Notes: generated by a model not told the origin, from the letters alone. A DNA stretch of 64,000 bases from Phytophthora quininea (GCA_011947345.1 JAAVTG010000693.1:62001-126000); one strand, 5' to 3'; positions 44,101 through 55,504 are shown, counted from the first letter of the stretch. Numbers and translations: made by a program.

Positions 44101-46096
44101 GCATGATAACTGCATCATGTAGTGCGGCAGCCGCCAAGGCGTCATCTTCACTGTCATCGACATCGTCGTCGACGCCTACTGCGTTGATCATGGACGCCGA
44201 TATGTCCATCTTTTCAGCAGTGTGGACCAAATCTACACTTTGAACCAGCAGCTTTTGGACCATTTAATGCGTCATCTCGACGAGACTAGTCCAACTCCGA
44301 AACAAACACTTAACAGCCCAGACGTGGAAGGAGCGGACTTTTCTGGTGTTCGTATTCACCGCGCCGGCGCCATCTTTCTCGCGTATGCTCCGCTGCTGCA
44401 GCTATATACTTCGTACGCAAGTCGCCACAGCGGGGCGTTAACAGCTTTGGATGCGCCGCAATTTGCTAACTTCTTACGGGAATTGCCACCCGATGCCGAT
44501 GTGAACCGGCTTCGACGCTACCTGAACATGCCAGTCGAGCGGATTCCGCGCTACAAGATGCTGCTTCAGGAATTGCTCGAATCGACCCCATCCGACCACG
44601 TGGACTTTGCACCACTGCAATCCGCTATTCGCAGTGTCGACCGAGTCGCGAGTAAGATTGAGGAAATCAGCGAAAGAAGAGAGAACGCTCGAACTCTGGC
44701 AGCCGTGAGCGCAAAGGTGGGGATCGATCTGACTGGGCGGCGCTTCCTGCGTGACGGAATGTTGCGCAAAGTGTGCCGTAGTAAAGTGCAGCCGTACTAC
44801 TTCGTTCTGCTGGAAGACGGTAAGGCTGGCTATTGTGGCTATTGTGTTGTTGTCATCTAACAATATGTGTGTGTGCCTTTAGCCATGATTTACGGTCGAC
44901 AAGGCGGTCTGCACAAGAAGAAGTTCCGTCTAATTGATCTGTGGGAATGCAAGGTCTCCGACGAGACAGAGTCCATGCCAGGTGTTATCACTACCGTCGT
45001 GAACTCCAACAAGTACGTCGTGTTTGCTCTTTTGCGAATGGCTTGCTGAATGTTGTCACTAACTTGCTACTTCTGTAGCGCCTTCTGCTTCTATTCTCCG
45101 TTGAAATCCTTCATCTTGCTTGCCGAATCCGAAGAGGACAAATTGGCGTGGACAAGCAGTATCTCCGAGCACATCGGTCGGAATCTTCGTGGTCAGACGC
45201 ACCCGAGACGCGCTAGCGTTCGGTCGGAATTGCTGGTAGATAACGACGACGACTCGTCCAGCGGCTGCGAACTGGAAGGAGGCTTTGTGATTAAGAACGG
45301 CTGGCTCAATGTTTCTGGGGGCGCTGTGATCTTGGCAGGGACAGCCAATGGGAACAGCCCCAGTCCCAGTCCGTCTAACAACAGCTGCGTCGGCAAGAAA
45401 CCTCGAAGGCTGTGGATCACACTGACACTGCAGACGATCTCGTTGGCCTCGGCTTTTAAGAGTGCGCAGCCCGAAGAGACCATTTCGATCGAGCTGTGCG
45501 ATGTGGCCCCGCTGAAGCACGCAAAGTGCTTTCGCCTGCAGTTCCTGCAGGATACGGTAAGGCCGGACGATAACTTCAACGTTGGTGTTAATGACTCACT
45601 GCTCCCTTGTAGACACTCCGCGCTCAGACGACGTACGTGTTCGAGGCACAATCATTGTCAGAGCGAGACGAATGGGTTCGAGCGTTGAAGCACTGCATTT
45701 GTGGCGGCGACGAGCTGGCCCTGCGGCGGCGAAGCATCAAGGCTGCGACACTGGCGCCGATCTTTATGTTTGACAAGGTCTCCAACGTCTGCACCATCTG
45801 CTCGCACAGCTTCGCTGTCTACCGTCCGCGACACCACTGCAGGTATGTACGCCTCGTTTCGGTGGCTGCAGTCATCGGGAGTCGCTCTGGTTGCTGAACG
45901 TGTCGCTCACTCACATGGTTTGTCTGGCTCTTATGGCTGATCGAACAGACTGTGCGGGTCGCTGGTGTGCGGGAACTGCTCCAAGCGGCGGTGGACGCTG
46001 TCGTACAGCTCCAGCAAGAAGGCGTCGCGCATCTGCGACCGCTGCGCCGACTCGACGATGAGCATCACGCGGTCGTTCGGTGCGGACGACATGTAG
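41181..46096 (+). CDS. Giant RhoGEF with two DH-PH-FYVE-type modules
   Basis: Guanine-nucleotide exchange factor for Rho-type GTPases with lipid-binding domains. Order: DH1 (about 41430-42100, PIQRIPRYKLLLERVV), PH1 (42150-42470), FYVE1 (42590-42780, FRVYFRRRHHCRRCGAVVC), PH2 (42830-43200, RRYRLNKWSEHYYEL), Ser-rich linker, DH2 (43820-44690, PVERIPRYKMLLQEL), PH3 (44740-45170), PH4 (45290-45730), FYVE2 (45770-46060, RPRHHCR|LCGSLVCGNCS). Exons: 41181-44819, 44883-45012, 45079-45556, 45613-45842, 45949-46096. Six frame breaks lie in exon 1 (CCCC 41398, AAAA 41660, TTTT 42393, one near 42755, CCCC 43202, TTTT 44211); corrected length about 1,543 residues and divisible by three. FYVE domains suggest PI3P-rich endosomes. 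It could be two adjacent genes, but the linker is open. Confidence 0.78.
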
Positions 46097-47037
46097 GCCA
46101 CCACATGAACTACCTGTCGAGAATAAATGTTCAGAAATCGACACTGTACTAGGTTTTTGTAAGTAACAACCCTCCTATATGCAATACCGAAACGACGCAA
46201 GTTCGCCATGTTGCAGCCCGTTTTGCTTGTCAACCGACCGACGCTTCTGCGGAAGGGTCACAGCAGCCACACTTGAGTCTTTCTTGGCGCTGGCCAGCCA
46301 CCGACTTGCGCGAAGCAGCGCTGTCGTTTGCGCGCGACAAGTCGACAAAGCAGCAAAAAGATCACCACGAGCTCTTGGCCGATTACTCCTCGCTTTGCTG
46401 GTCTCATTTGCAAGGAATCAAGGTGACAAATTCCGTGCTGGTCTGCTTGGCTTCAACCTCGCCTGGCCCTGGTCTGGCTGGGCCTGCAAAATTTCGGCGC
46501 GCGTGCAGAGCGATGGTGGTGGGTAAGGCTGGCAAGGTGTTGACCAGCTACAGATACATCCGGGCTGCCGTTGAGCGGAGCCTTTCGCCGCCATCGTCGC
46601 TCGCTCTGTCGAGCAAGTGCTGTAATCTATCGACAACGGCTCGAACCAACGCCAGCGCTGCTTTCTGGCTGGAGATCGTCCTGCAGCTCAACGACTGCAC
46701 AGTCGCCTGTCTTTTGGCGCACCACCTGTCGAGGAAAAGGGGCTGCATCGCCCAGTCGAGGGCTGTTATCGTCGCGGTGCGGCCTGCTCATTGGCCAAAA
46801 ACCCTGCTTTTCCCGACACTCGCTTTTATAGAAAGCGACTGGCTTTGTCGTCTCTGGGGCATTCCCGGACAAGCGAACTTCCTATCCTTCGGGACGGACT
46901 TCTCTCTCTGGTCTGGTCAGGAAGGCGCGCTTGAACACCGGACGACACTCGCAGCAGTGTACCTCGTAAGTTATTTGGGGCGCCGCTTCCCCTCACACTA
47001 CGCTGCGCACGTAGTACCCCACCCCAATAGAACCCGC
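46097..47037. other. Region upstream of the coiled-coil gene, no clear gene
   Basis: The frame of the following gene is open upstream for about 255 codons (from 46273), but the predicted residues are rich in Cys, Trp and Arg and unlike the rest of the protein. I take it as leader or promoter DNA. No domain, repeat or RNA gene seen. Confidence 0.4.
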
Positions 47038-48927
47038 ATGCCGCTGTTCTCCCGGTCCTCGGAGCGGAGAGCCGCCAAGTCCAAGAGCCATCACCGCTTC
47101 TCGCTGCGCAAACACCACCACTCGGACGCCGAGCCGCCGGTCACCACTGACAGCAGCAGCCACAAGCAGCAGCCCCGACGCGCCACAGGGCCCACGCGCG
47201 CCCTGAGCCGTCTATCATCGCCCCCGCGCCGACTCGGTCATCGACACCAAGCCGTACGCGCCGCCGGCGGGGCTGTCGTCGTCTGTGCGGTCGTCGGTGT
47301 CCACCACGCGCTCGACCAGCCCCACCCTGCACGAGAACCTGTCCGGAGGGAGAACGACACGGAGATTTCGGAGATCAGCGAGGAGCCGGATAACAAGGAC
47401 TCGGTGGACACGAGCATGACCCCGCGCCAAACCAACATCCGGGACAGCTACAGGTCGTCGTCGTCGGGACAGAACACCTCCCGGGGAGGTCGTAACAGCC
47501 TCGCGGAGTACCGACAGCTACAGTGCTCCATGAGCTACAAGAACCGCGTCAACAGCGATGCCTACAGGGGTACGGGAACGACTGTCGTCTCCAGCGAGTC
47601 CTCGCGGATGAGCGACATGCGTGCGTCGCTGGTCGACGGGTTCCGACCCACCAACTCGTCCGTGCGATCGTCGGTCAGGTCCTCGAACGGACACACTTTG
47701 CTCAACGAGCGTATTTCCGAATCGTCCACTGCTATTACACCTGCCATGACCCCATCAACGGCTCCAGTTGAAGTGGCCCCGATGACTCTCGCGCCGGAGG
47801 AGCTGCCGGGTGTGAAGATGACCGAGGCCAGCCTGGCTGCGCTCCAGACACGGCGCGCGTTCCAGCAAATGGTCTTGGCGATGGAGGACGAGGAGTCCGG
47901 CGACGAGTATGACTCGGACAGCGACGTCTTTCGCAGTTCCGAGAGCTCGCCGGGAAGCCATGGCGTCGTACGTCTTGGCGCTGATGAGTACCGCAAGTTC
48001 CAGTTTCGTCTGCGTCAGCTAGAGGAGATGACGTCGGAGCAGGCCCGAAAACAGGCAGATATGGAGCAGACGATTGAGCAGGAAGTGCAGGAGAGGACCC
48101 GCAAGGTGGTCGAGGCCATGGAGAAGCAGATCAGCATGTACAAACAGGCAAAAGAGCTCGAGTGCGAGCGAGAAGTGCAGCGACGAGTGTCGGAGCACTT
48201 GGAGAACCCGAGAACGAGCCACGCTAGTCGTGCGAGCACGTCTCGAAGATCGTCAATGTATGGTTTGCACACGAGCAGCAGTGTCGGCAGCTTTCGAGAA
48301 AGCTACAACATTGGCGGCATTGCTGAGGAGGGCAAGCCGCTGGAGAAGCTCTTCCACCCTCGACGCTCTAGAAAGCGTCTGGAACAGATGAAGGAGCGCG
48401 AGGAGGCACAGAAGCGCGAGATGGAGCAATTTCGGGAGTTCATCCGCACCACTGAGATGCGCGTGGCGCAGGTACAAGGTGTAGATAATGTCTTGACCGC
48501 GGAGCAGCTTGAGATGGCGAAGAGCAGACTGGAGGACTTGAACGACCCGTTGTTGCCCGAGTCGCTGCTTCAGTCGTCCCCTGCGGAATTGGTGGAATTG
48601 ATTTGCATACTTCGCAAGAACGGACACGAACAGGAGAAGCAGCTGGAGGAGGCCAAGGGCCTTGTCACCGCCGCGATCGAAGCGCGCGAAGAGGCCGAGG
48701 CCACGGCGCGTGAAGCCGTGGAGCTCACAGAAATTCTTGACGCTAGGTTAGACCGCGCCGCGCGAGAGGAGCCGTGTCGGAACTCGCGAGCTTGCCATAC
48801 CAACTTCTCACGAACAATCAGCTCGGCGTCACTCGCCTCGTCGGACTTTCAGATCGGCACCCCGCGACGTCGTCCCTGCTCGAGTAACGCATTGGCAGCG
48901 TGTACTATATGTCTGTCCAATTTATAA
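47038..48927 (+). CDS. Serine-rich coiled-coil protein, function unknown
   Basis: Start ATG 47038 (MPLFSRSSERRAAKSKSHH). About 630 residues. The N-terminal 250 are Ser/Thr/Arg-rich and disordered. From 47960 there are coiled coils (QFRLRQLEEMTSEQARKQAD, RKRLEQMKEREEAQKREMEQ and EQEKQLEEAKGLVTAAIEAR). Two compensating frame breaks enclose 47222-47350 (CCCCC 47221 and GGG 47348): between them the frame that reads ADSVIDTKPYAPPAGLSSSV is better than the through frame. The C-terminal 50 residues are also doubtful; another frame (SELASLPYQLLTNNQLGV) would stop at 48885. No family recognised. Confidence 0.6.
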   Translation: MPLFSRSSERRAAKSKSHHRFSLRKHHHSDAEPPVTTDSSSHKQQPRRATGPTRALSRLSSPPRRLGHRHQAVRAAGGAVVVCAVVGVHHALDQPHPAREPVRRENDTEISEISEEPDNKDSVDTSMTPRQTNIRDSYRSSSSGQNTSRGGRNSLAEYRQLQCSMSYKNRVNSDAYRGTGTTVVSSESSRMSDMRASLVDGFRPTNSSVRSSVRSSNGHTLLNERISESSTAITPAMTPSTAPVEVAPMTLAPEELPGVKMTEASLAALQTRRAFQQMVLAMEDEESGDEYDSDSDVFRSSESSPGSHGVVRLGADEYRKFQFRLRQLEEMTSEQARKQADMEQTIEQEVQERTRKVVEAMEKQISMYKQAKELECEREVQRRVSEHLENPRTSHASRASTSRRSSMYGLHTSSSVGSFRESYNIGGIAEEGKPLEKLFHPRRSRKRLEQMKEREEAQKREMEQFREFIRTTEMRVAQVQGVDNVLTAEQLEMAKSRLEDLNDPLLPESLLQSSPAELVELICILRKNGHEQEKQLEEAKGLVTAAIEAREEAEATAREAVELTEILDARLDRAAREEPCRNSRACHTNFSRTISSASLASSDFQIGTPRRRPCSSNALAACTICLSNL

Positions 48928-49094
48928 GAAGTTGACAATCGCTTCCACCCCCAGCTCTGTCGCAAGCAGCAAGGTGATGAAAGTCCCATTTAGCAATAGA
49001 AACCTTGCCATAAAAATATACGTTCAAAATTTTGGTCAGTATCAGATCAAGAACAAAAAGCACTGGCTGGTATCACTGACCCAATAGCTGCAGC

Positions 49095-49736
49095 ATGAGC
49101 GCGACGGAAGACATCTTGCTGGCGGCGGCCCGCGAACACTCGGAAGCCTTCAGCGCCGGCACCATCCAGTCGCCATGGGACTACTTCGAGTACAGTGTGA
49201 AGCTGGCGTTGGCTCGCTGGACCGCGCTGCGTATGGCCATTGAAGGCGAGTGGGGTGGCGGCGACACTCGTCGCAAGTACGAGATTCTGCTGGAGGAGAT
49301 CCTGAACGTATTCAAGTACAACAAAACAGTGTACGCAGACGCCATGGCCGACAACATCGGCGGCTACGTGGAGACCGAGTTCGGTCTTATCTGTGAGGAC
49401 GGCAGTGTCGAGGAAGTGGCGGAGCTGCTCACAGTGCTAGGCGACGAGTGCAAGAAGGCGCAGTACGACCGCGTGCGTGCCATGCACGACCATGTGCAGT
49501 CGCTGTTCCCTATCGACTTGAAGGCCGCCAAGGTTAAGACTCAGGACGACGGAATTGGTCTGGCGGAGGGCGGTGCTGCTGCTCTGGGTGCCATCTCCGA
49601 GGAGCAGAATGGAACGCAGGAGCCCGACGTGCCTCTCGTCGACGAGGACGGCTTCACGACGGTCCGTCGCTCTGGACGACGAAAAGCGCCCACGAAATTC
49701 TACGATCCAGCGGCAGAGTTCCCTGGAGCGGCATAA
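49095..49736 (+). CDS. TSR2: Pre-rRNA processing protein TSR2
   Basis: TSR2 is the chaperone (escortin) of ribosomal protein eS26. The 213-residue frame is unbroken. The family pattern is clear: a first helix FEYSVKLALARWTALRMAIE followed by GEWGGGDTRRK, then ILLEEILNVF, an acidic middle (VETEFGLICEDGSVEEVAEL) and a long acidic, low-complexity tail that ends with DEDGFTTVRRSGRR. Length near yeast Tsr2 (205). Start ATG 49095 fits the family N-terminus. Convergent with Ku80; 55 bp between stops. Confidence 0.88.
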   Translation: MSATEDILLAAAREHSEAFSAGTIQSPWDYFEYSVKLALARWTALRMAIEGEWGGGDTRRKYEILLEEILNVFKYNKTVYADAMADNIGGYVETEFGLICEDGSVEEVAELLTVLGDECKKAQYDRVRAMHDHVQSLFPIDLKAAKVKTQDDGIGLAEGGAAALGAISEEQNGTQEPDVPLVDEDGFTTVRRSGRRKAPTKFYDPAAEFPGAA

Positions 49737-49791
49737 GCAAGCGGATCTGTGCCATAGTAACTGAAGTTTTGTCTCGCCTTACCTTGTCTGC

Positions 49792-52397
49792 TTACTCGAA
49801 CTCGGCAAACATGTCGTCCTCTTCCTCCATCGCCTCGACCTGGGAAGAAAGAGACGCTGCTGCAAGATTCACATCCACTTCTTCCTCTCCGTGAAGGAAC
49901 GCGCGAGCTTCCGCAGGCGAGACATCTAGGCTGGGGTCGTCTGACGTGCTCAGTAACGTCACGTCAGCTTCTTTAACAGCCTTCCATGCTTCCGAGTCTT
50001 CCGAGAGTTTCGTCTTTAGTGTTGTCACAAACTGGTTGAACTCAGACGAGTAATGAATCTCGACGCTGCGTTTCCGAAAATGCGCGAGACATTGAACCGC
50101 CTTGGGGTAAAACTCTGCTCCACTCTGCAGAAACTTTTCGATTTGGGTCTGCATGCCAGCGACGGCCATCGTGAGCTTCTGGTGTCGACCCATTTTCGCT
50201 TGGGACGACTCGACTAAGAACTCGAAATCGGCGATGGGATTCATCGCGCCCACAGTCGTCACATCTCCGCTTTCGAGGAGCTCGTCCAAGTCGAGATCCA
50301 AGTCGGAGCCGTCATCTGCTCCGGTTGCGATTTCGTTCTCCTCTTTGACGTCCTCCTCTTTAACAGGAACTGTTGGCACGTCGCTCCAAAACGCTTTTTC
50401 TTCTTGTCCTTCTGTTTTTCACTGCTTCTTTCAGTTGGAACTGATCTCCAAAGCTATCGATGAGGCTTGACACCTTTTCTTGCCGGCTAGTATCCATTTT
50501 CATACTCGATTCAATGAATGTTGGCAATACGGGAACGCCAGCGGATTCGTCCATAGCTCGCATCGACACCGTCTGGAAAAACCGTCGTATCACTGGGTTG
50601 AAACATCTCCCCACTTCGTCAGCCTTGTCGTCGCGAATGCTAAGACTGTCTACCAACTTGTCTGCGAGAGCTTGCTGCTCGTCCGATGGTGTGAACTTGC
50701 GGCATTTCAGCGGTGCAAATTCGTAGTTACGCAGATCTTCCTCGTACGGTAACTGCTGGGACCACATCGCATAGTAACTTTCATCGCAGGAGTCACCAGG
50801 AGCGTTGGGAATCAGCGCAACGATCTTTGGAGCAGCATTCTTACGGGCGACGAAGCGAGCAATCGCCACCTGCTGCATTTCTCGCATAGCTTCAATCAAT
50901 GCAGCAAAGCATTGCGCTGCATGCGGCTTACCTGGCTCGGCAACGAAGATATCAGTGCCACCCACGAATTTGGAGTGATTGAGTTGCGACTTGTCCAGAA
51001 AACCAAGAACCTTGAGCGACTTCTCCGTTTGGAATTTGAAAAACTCCACATCTGCAGACGCAAATGGAACTTTTTCGGAGCCGTAGCGATACGCTTTCAC
51101 TTGCTGGTCTGGCGGAACTTCGGTGTCGGGCTGCTGCGGCGATGTGTATCGGCGATCAAGCTTCACTTTTCCAGCCGTCTCCTTTTCGTAAGATGCTTGC
51201 GATTCTTTTGCAAGCGTCGGTAGAGTTGCTGTTTTGGTCTTGAGGTAGCAGTACAGCGGGATCCCCAGCTTGTCACCGAATTCCAATGGTCCTCGGAATT
51301 TCGTGACCAGACCCACTGTTTTCTTCATACCTTGCGCGAGGAGCTGCATGCGCTTGGACACCGACCGCACCTCACCACCGACTTCCCTGGCGATGGAAAC
51401 GAGCATCTTCTCATTCTCGGCCTAGAAACCGGACCGTAATATCGATCAGACCCACAGAATTCCCAGTCGCTGATCTCTACAATTATTACCTTAATTCGTT
51501 CGGCTCCATTGGGAGCCGCAACTTCACCCTTGACCGCATCTTCCATTGGTTCGTCGGTGTCTTTCTCGGCCTTCTCGGTTGTGTGCTGAAAGTCCAGACC
51601 ACTACAGCAACAGCAAATCGCTCGTTAATAGTGCAGTAAATTAGACTAGAGACGATAATCGCATGCGCACATGACTTGAAGCTTGACTTCCATGTTTTGA
51701 ATCATCTGGACGACGGCTTCCAAGTCTCCAGGATCCGCGATCTTCGCTGCAGCGTCGGTAATCACCATCAACCGCTTTTCGTACTTCTTCCCATCCGTCC
51801 GACGGAACAGCAAGTCCAGCGCCACAATCAGTCCGTCCAAAATGTCCACCTGCACAGTATTTAATGAGCTGTAAATCTTCACAGCATCCAAACTGAGTCT
51901 GCTGTACAAATCAACCCACTTTCGTCTCGGAGTTGCTCGCAGGCTTCAAGTCTCGCAGCTTCTTGCACATCTGCAGGGTCGGCGTGTCGATGGAGCTCAC
52001 CACCAGCACATTTTGATACTCTCCCTCACCTTGCTCCTCGTTCAACTGGTTGTCCGTCTCTGAAGGCAACAACAAGGTCAGCACTCATCAGTTTTATTGC
52101 TGTCAATCTGTAGCGTTCGTACCTTCCGAGCCGTATGCGACGATGCCAACCTCGTCCTTAGGCTTAAAAAGAGCTTCTGCTGCACCACGCCCTCCACAGC
52201 CGACACGGCGGCGGCAAACCGCGTGTCGTGCAGCTCGTCCCCTGGATCCTGACGGGGCTTGGATATGCGCTCACGTAGCGGCACGCGCATGGAGGCGCCC
52301 ACATCCACCAGCACCACGACAGCTTCCTACAAGCAACTGTTAGCATGCACAGCAGCAGCAGAGAGCACCGCTGCTTCCTTACCTTCGTGCGGGACAT
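49792..52397 (-). CDS. KU80: Ku80 (XRCC5), non-homologous end joining
   Basis: Ku80 forms the DNA-end-binding ring with Ku70. Exons 52397-52383, 52326-52123, 52059-51920, 51849-51671, 51601-51490 and 51421-49792. The N-terminus is the vWA-like domain (EAVVVLVDVGASM, VLVVSSIDTPTLQMC, DILDGLIVALDLL); the middle is the Ku core (RGPLEFGDKLGIPLYCYLKT, AYRYGSEKVPFAS, KVLGFLDKSQL, NPVIRRFFQTVSMRA); the C-terminal alpha-helical part ends EEDDMFAEFE, an acidic tail like the DNA-PKcs-binding end. Three single bases are missing, at AAAAA 52166-52170, TTTTT 50415-50419 and AAAA 50388-50391 (plus-strand view). With them the length is 760 residues. Divergent from the TPR-DNAJC8 gene by 105 bp. Confidence 0.9.
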
Positions 52398-52502
52398 CGT
52401 TCCCAATGCAGATTCGATACTGAAAGATTGAAGTCAAAATGGACCTTAATTTAGTAATTGAGGACCCTGATCATCACTCCTTTCCGCATCCAGTTGGCAA
52501 TA

Positions 52503-53934
52503 ATGGCGGAGGAGGAGCAGCGCGTGACGGAGGAGGCGGCGGCGCAGGCCGAGGGCTTCAAAGCCGAAGGCAACAAGCTCCTGGCGGACAAGAAGCTGCA
52601 GGAGGCTGTGGAGATGTACACGCGCGCCATCGAGCTGGACCCGGACAACGCCGTGTACTTCAGCAACCGCTCGGCCGCCTACTTGGCCATGGGCGATGCT
52701 CGCGGCAAGGCATTCAAGGACGCGGAGAAGTGTATCGAGCTGCGGCCGGACTGGTGGAAAGGATACAGCCGCAAAGGAGCAGCCGAGCACGCGCTGCTGC
52801 GCTTCGACGTCGCACGAGCGACGTACAACGAAGGCCTGAAGCTGGACCAAGACAACCAGTCACTGCTGCAGGCAGCAGAGGAGGCCTACGAGGCTGGACA
52901 GAAGCACTCAAAGAAACTGAGAGAGCAGGCGAAGGAGCAGGAGAGACTGCAGAAGGAAAGAGAGGAGAGGGAGGAGAAGCAACGACAGGAGGAGCAGGCC
53001 AAGAAGAAGGACGTTCCCAAAGACGAGGACGCACTACTGGCAGAGTTCATGTCGGAGGTGCAAGAGCTGGAAGATAACGCCAATTGTATCAAGAAAGATG
53101 AGGAGAAGCAGGAGGAAAAGAAGAAGAAGCCGCCAGTAGACTTTGGAGACGCAGACGGACAGATCCAACGCCTTCTGCAGCCACATTTCAAGTGGATTAA
53201 TCTGAATCCGTTTAGGGTGTTGATGCTGGACACGGATGCCAGTGAGGAAGATATGAAGCAGCACTACCGCAAGATTTCGACGATGGTACATCCGGACAAG
53301 TGCCGCAACCCAAAAGCACGAGAAGCTTTTGAAGGTAAAGCTAAAGCTATTGCATTGGGAAATGTGGTTGTGCTAATGGTATGTTGTTGTTCAGAGCTAA
53401 AGAAGGCATATAACCTGATCACGCAGGAAGATCGTCGCAAGACGTGCATTCGCACAATCGAGAATGCGACCCAGGCTGTTGAAAAGGAGCGTCGCTTGAA
53501 ACTTAAGAAAGGGGTCAAGGAGAGCGAACTTGGCGACGAGAAGGATGAGATAGAGAAGGCTGTATTGCGTGCTTTCGCGGAAATTGAGAATCGACGCCAA
53601 AATATTGAGAAGCGCGAAGTTGCCCAGCGGCGGCGCGAGGCAGAGCACGAAGAGAAGGAGCAGGAAAAGGTCGTGAACATGTTTAAGCGCGAACGATCGT
53701 GGGCCGAGACGGATCGGCGAGAAAACCGCGTCGGTAACTGGCGCTCCTTCCAGAAAGGAGGTAAGCGAATGAAGGAAATGGACGCTCACGGGTGGAAAGA
53801 AGAGAAAAGGGTAAGCGGTCTTTGCTGCTGTGATATTTGCAGTATCTTTAACGAACCATCGTGGATTGATATTGCAGGACGAAAAGAAGTTTGGAGAGGC
53901 AGACAATGACGGATACAAAAAGGGGTGGAAATAA
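52503..53934 (+). CDS. TPR-domain fusion to DNAJC8/Spf31-like J protein
   Basis: Exons 52503-53334, 53395-53810 and 53878-53934 give 434 residues without breaks. Residues 10-130 hold three TPR repeats of the STI1/PP5 class (AEGNKLLADKKLQEAVEMYT, AIELDPDNAVYFSNRSAAYL), able to bind HSP70/HSP90 tails. After a charged linker comes the DNAJC8 core: LLAEFMSEVQELE, NPFRVLMLDTDASEEDMKQH, HPDKCRNPKAREAFE, KKAYNLITQEDRRKTCI, then the long basic helix with RENRVGNWRSFQKG. The HPD motif is present. DNAJC8/Spf31 is a spliceosome-associated J protein; animal and plant forms lack TPRs as far as I know. Intron 1 (53335-53394) is 60 nt, without stops. Confidence 0.85.
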
Positions 53935-53995
53935 GTTAACGGCTTGGAGCGGAAGCCCTGTACACAACACCCCACTCTTGTTGCCATCTAGACAG

Positions 53996-55409
53996 TTAAT
54001 ACGGATCGATCTCCATCATGTGGTCGTCCACGGATGAGATGTTGCCATTTGCTGAGTACTGTTGCTGTGGCGGCTGCTGATAGCCTGCTTGCTGGTGTAC
54101 CTGAGCATGCATGTACTGTTGTTGCAGCTGTTGCTGTTGCTGGAATTCATACTGCGCTTTTTGCTGCATCTCCAGGAGGAAAGCGTCCAGATGACCAATA
54201 GCTTGCTGTCTATTGGTTTCTCCACTTCATTCACGCACAGCACACGTTAGCCATTCAAACATTCAGCATTGATCAACGTCAGTGCCTACCCATAAATGGA
54301 CAAGGTCAGCACGTCTGAGTGCGGTCTGTTCTGCTGCGTTGGTGTCGTGGCATGCGACGGCAGCACGATGTACGTCCCTGTATACTCCTGGAACTTCTCC
54401 ATCGTCTCGCCGCCTTCACCGTGCAACATTGGAAGCAGTTCTCGGGGTACCTTGTAGTACGTCACCTCAGAGAGATCAATGTTCTTGTTTCGTTTGGTAC
54501 CTGCGTGATCGACGACCATGTCGGCATCAGGTTCGTCGTCACTGCCTGACGACGTCTTGCGTAAACTGGAATCAGGCAAACTAGCGCTGCTTGTCGAATG
54601 TTTCAGGGTCGACACAGCAGTAGAAGACGGAGAAGCTGACGGCTGGAAGCTAAAGACCCGCTCCATCGCGCGCGGATTGGGCATGAATTCCTTGCCTACA
54701 AACGTGAAGTCGATGCAGTGCGAGCGCACCCACGTCGTCGAGAGTCGTTTGCCGTGGAAGGTGCGCTTGACAGGCCACAGAGATCAATAACCTGCGCTCA
54801 ACAGGAGATAAAGTAACCAATACTCACCTTGTTGGCAACATGGTCACGGAACATGTCGTTAGTGACGATAAAGCCGTTGTACTTGACGGCGTAGTCGATG
54901 ACGTAAAAATCGTCGTGCGCCTGTGACGGTGTAAGGATCACATAGTCCTTCCGCACCAGCGAGTTGAGCAACTCCCAGTCATCTGTGCGCATTGCACTGT
55001 TCTCTTTCGGGCCAGAGCTTCCAGGTGTAGGCTTCACATTGAGCCAGAAGTTCGGGGCGAACGCCACGCACTTGATGGGGTAACGGCCGTTCGCAGGCTC
55101 GCACGAGCGGAAGAAATTGATCGCTGCTGCCAGTTTAGGGATGTGAACCTGACCGTCCTTCTGGTACGACACGTTAGCGCCGTCAATCACGACGACGCAT
55201 TCTCTGCAGGCAGATAAAGCAACACCAAGGGGTCAGCTCAGTAAAACCCAGTACAAAAACATCAATATTGCGGTCTGCGTAGCGAGAGAAGACTCTTCCT
55301 GACTGCAAGACGTGTACACATCTAATACTCGCAGCATGAAGGAGCGGTATCCGCTCGCAGACGCATGAACACACGACCAAGTGCCATCCACGTACTCGAC
55401 TTCTGCCAT
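53996..55409 (-). CDS. NYN ribonuclease-like protein with C-terminal KH domain
   Basis: Exons 55409-55396, 55203-54828, 54791-54290 and 54209-53996; the first codes only MAEV plus two bases. The N-terminal domain is a PIN-like NYN/Zc3h12a nuclease: VVVIDGANVSYQK (first metal Asp), DDWELLNSLVRKDYVILTPS, AHDDFYVIDYAVKYNGFIVT and NDMFRDH, then FTFVGKEFMPNP, as in ZC3H12/N4BP1. After a Ser-rich linker there is a KH-like segment (YYKVPRELLPMLHGEGGETM, EYTGTYIVLP), with the GxxG loop as GEGG. The C-terminus is polyQ and ends VDDHMMEIDPY. One base is missing between 54791 and 54750, required by exon phase. Length 368. Likely an RNA endonuclease in mRNA control. Confidence 0.8.
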
Positions 55410-55504
55410 TGTCGTCTTTTATCGATTTGAGTATCACAATTGGGACTAATTATAAACGTTAAATCACAAATGTCATTAGATTTCCCAAATCAAGAAGAGC
55501 AACA

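Noticed and set aside
46273..47037. 255-codon N-terminal extension of the coiled-coil protein
   Set aside because: Composition (Cys, Trp, Arg) does not fit the rest; a good ATG follows at 47038. Kept only as a remark.
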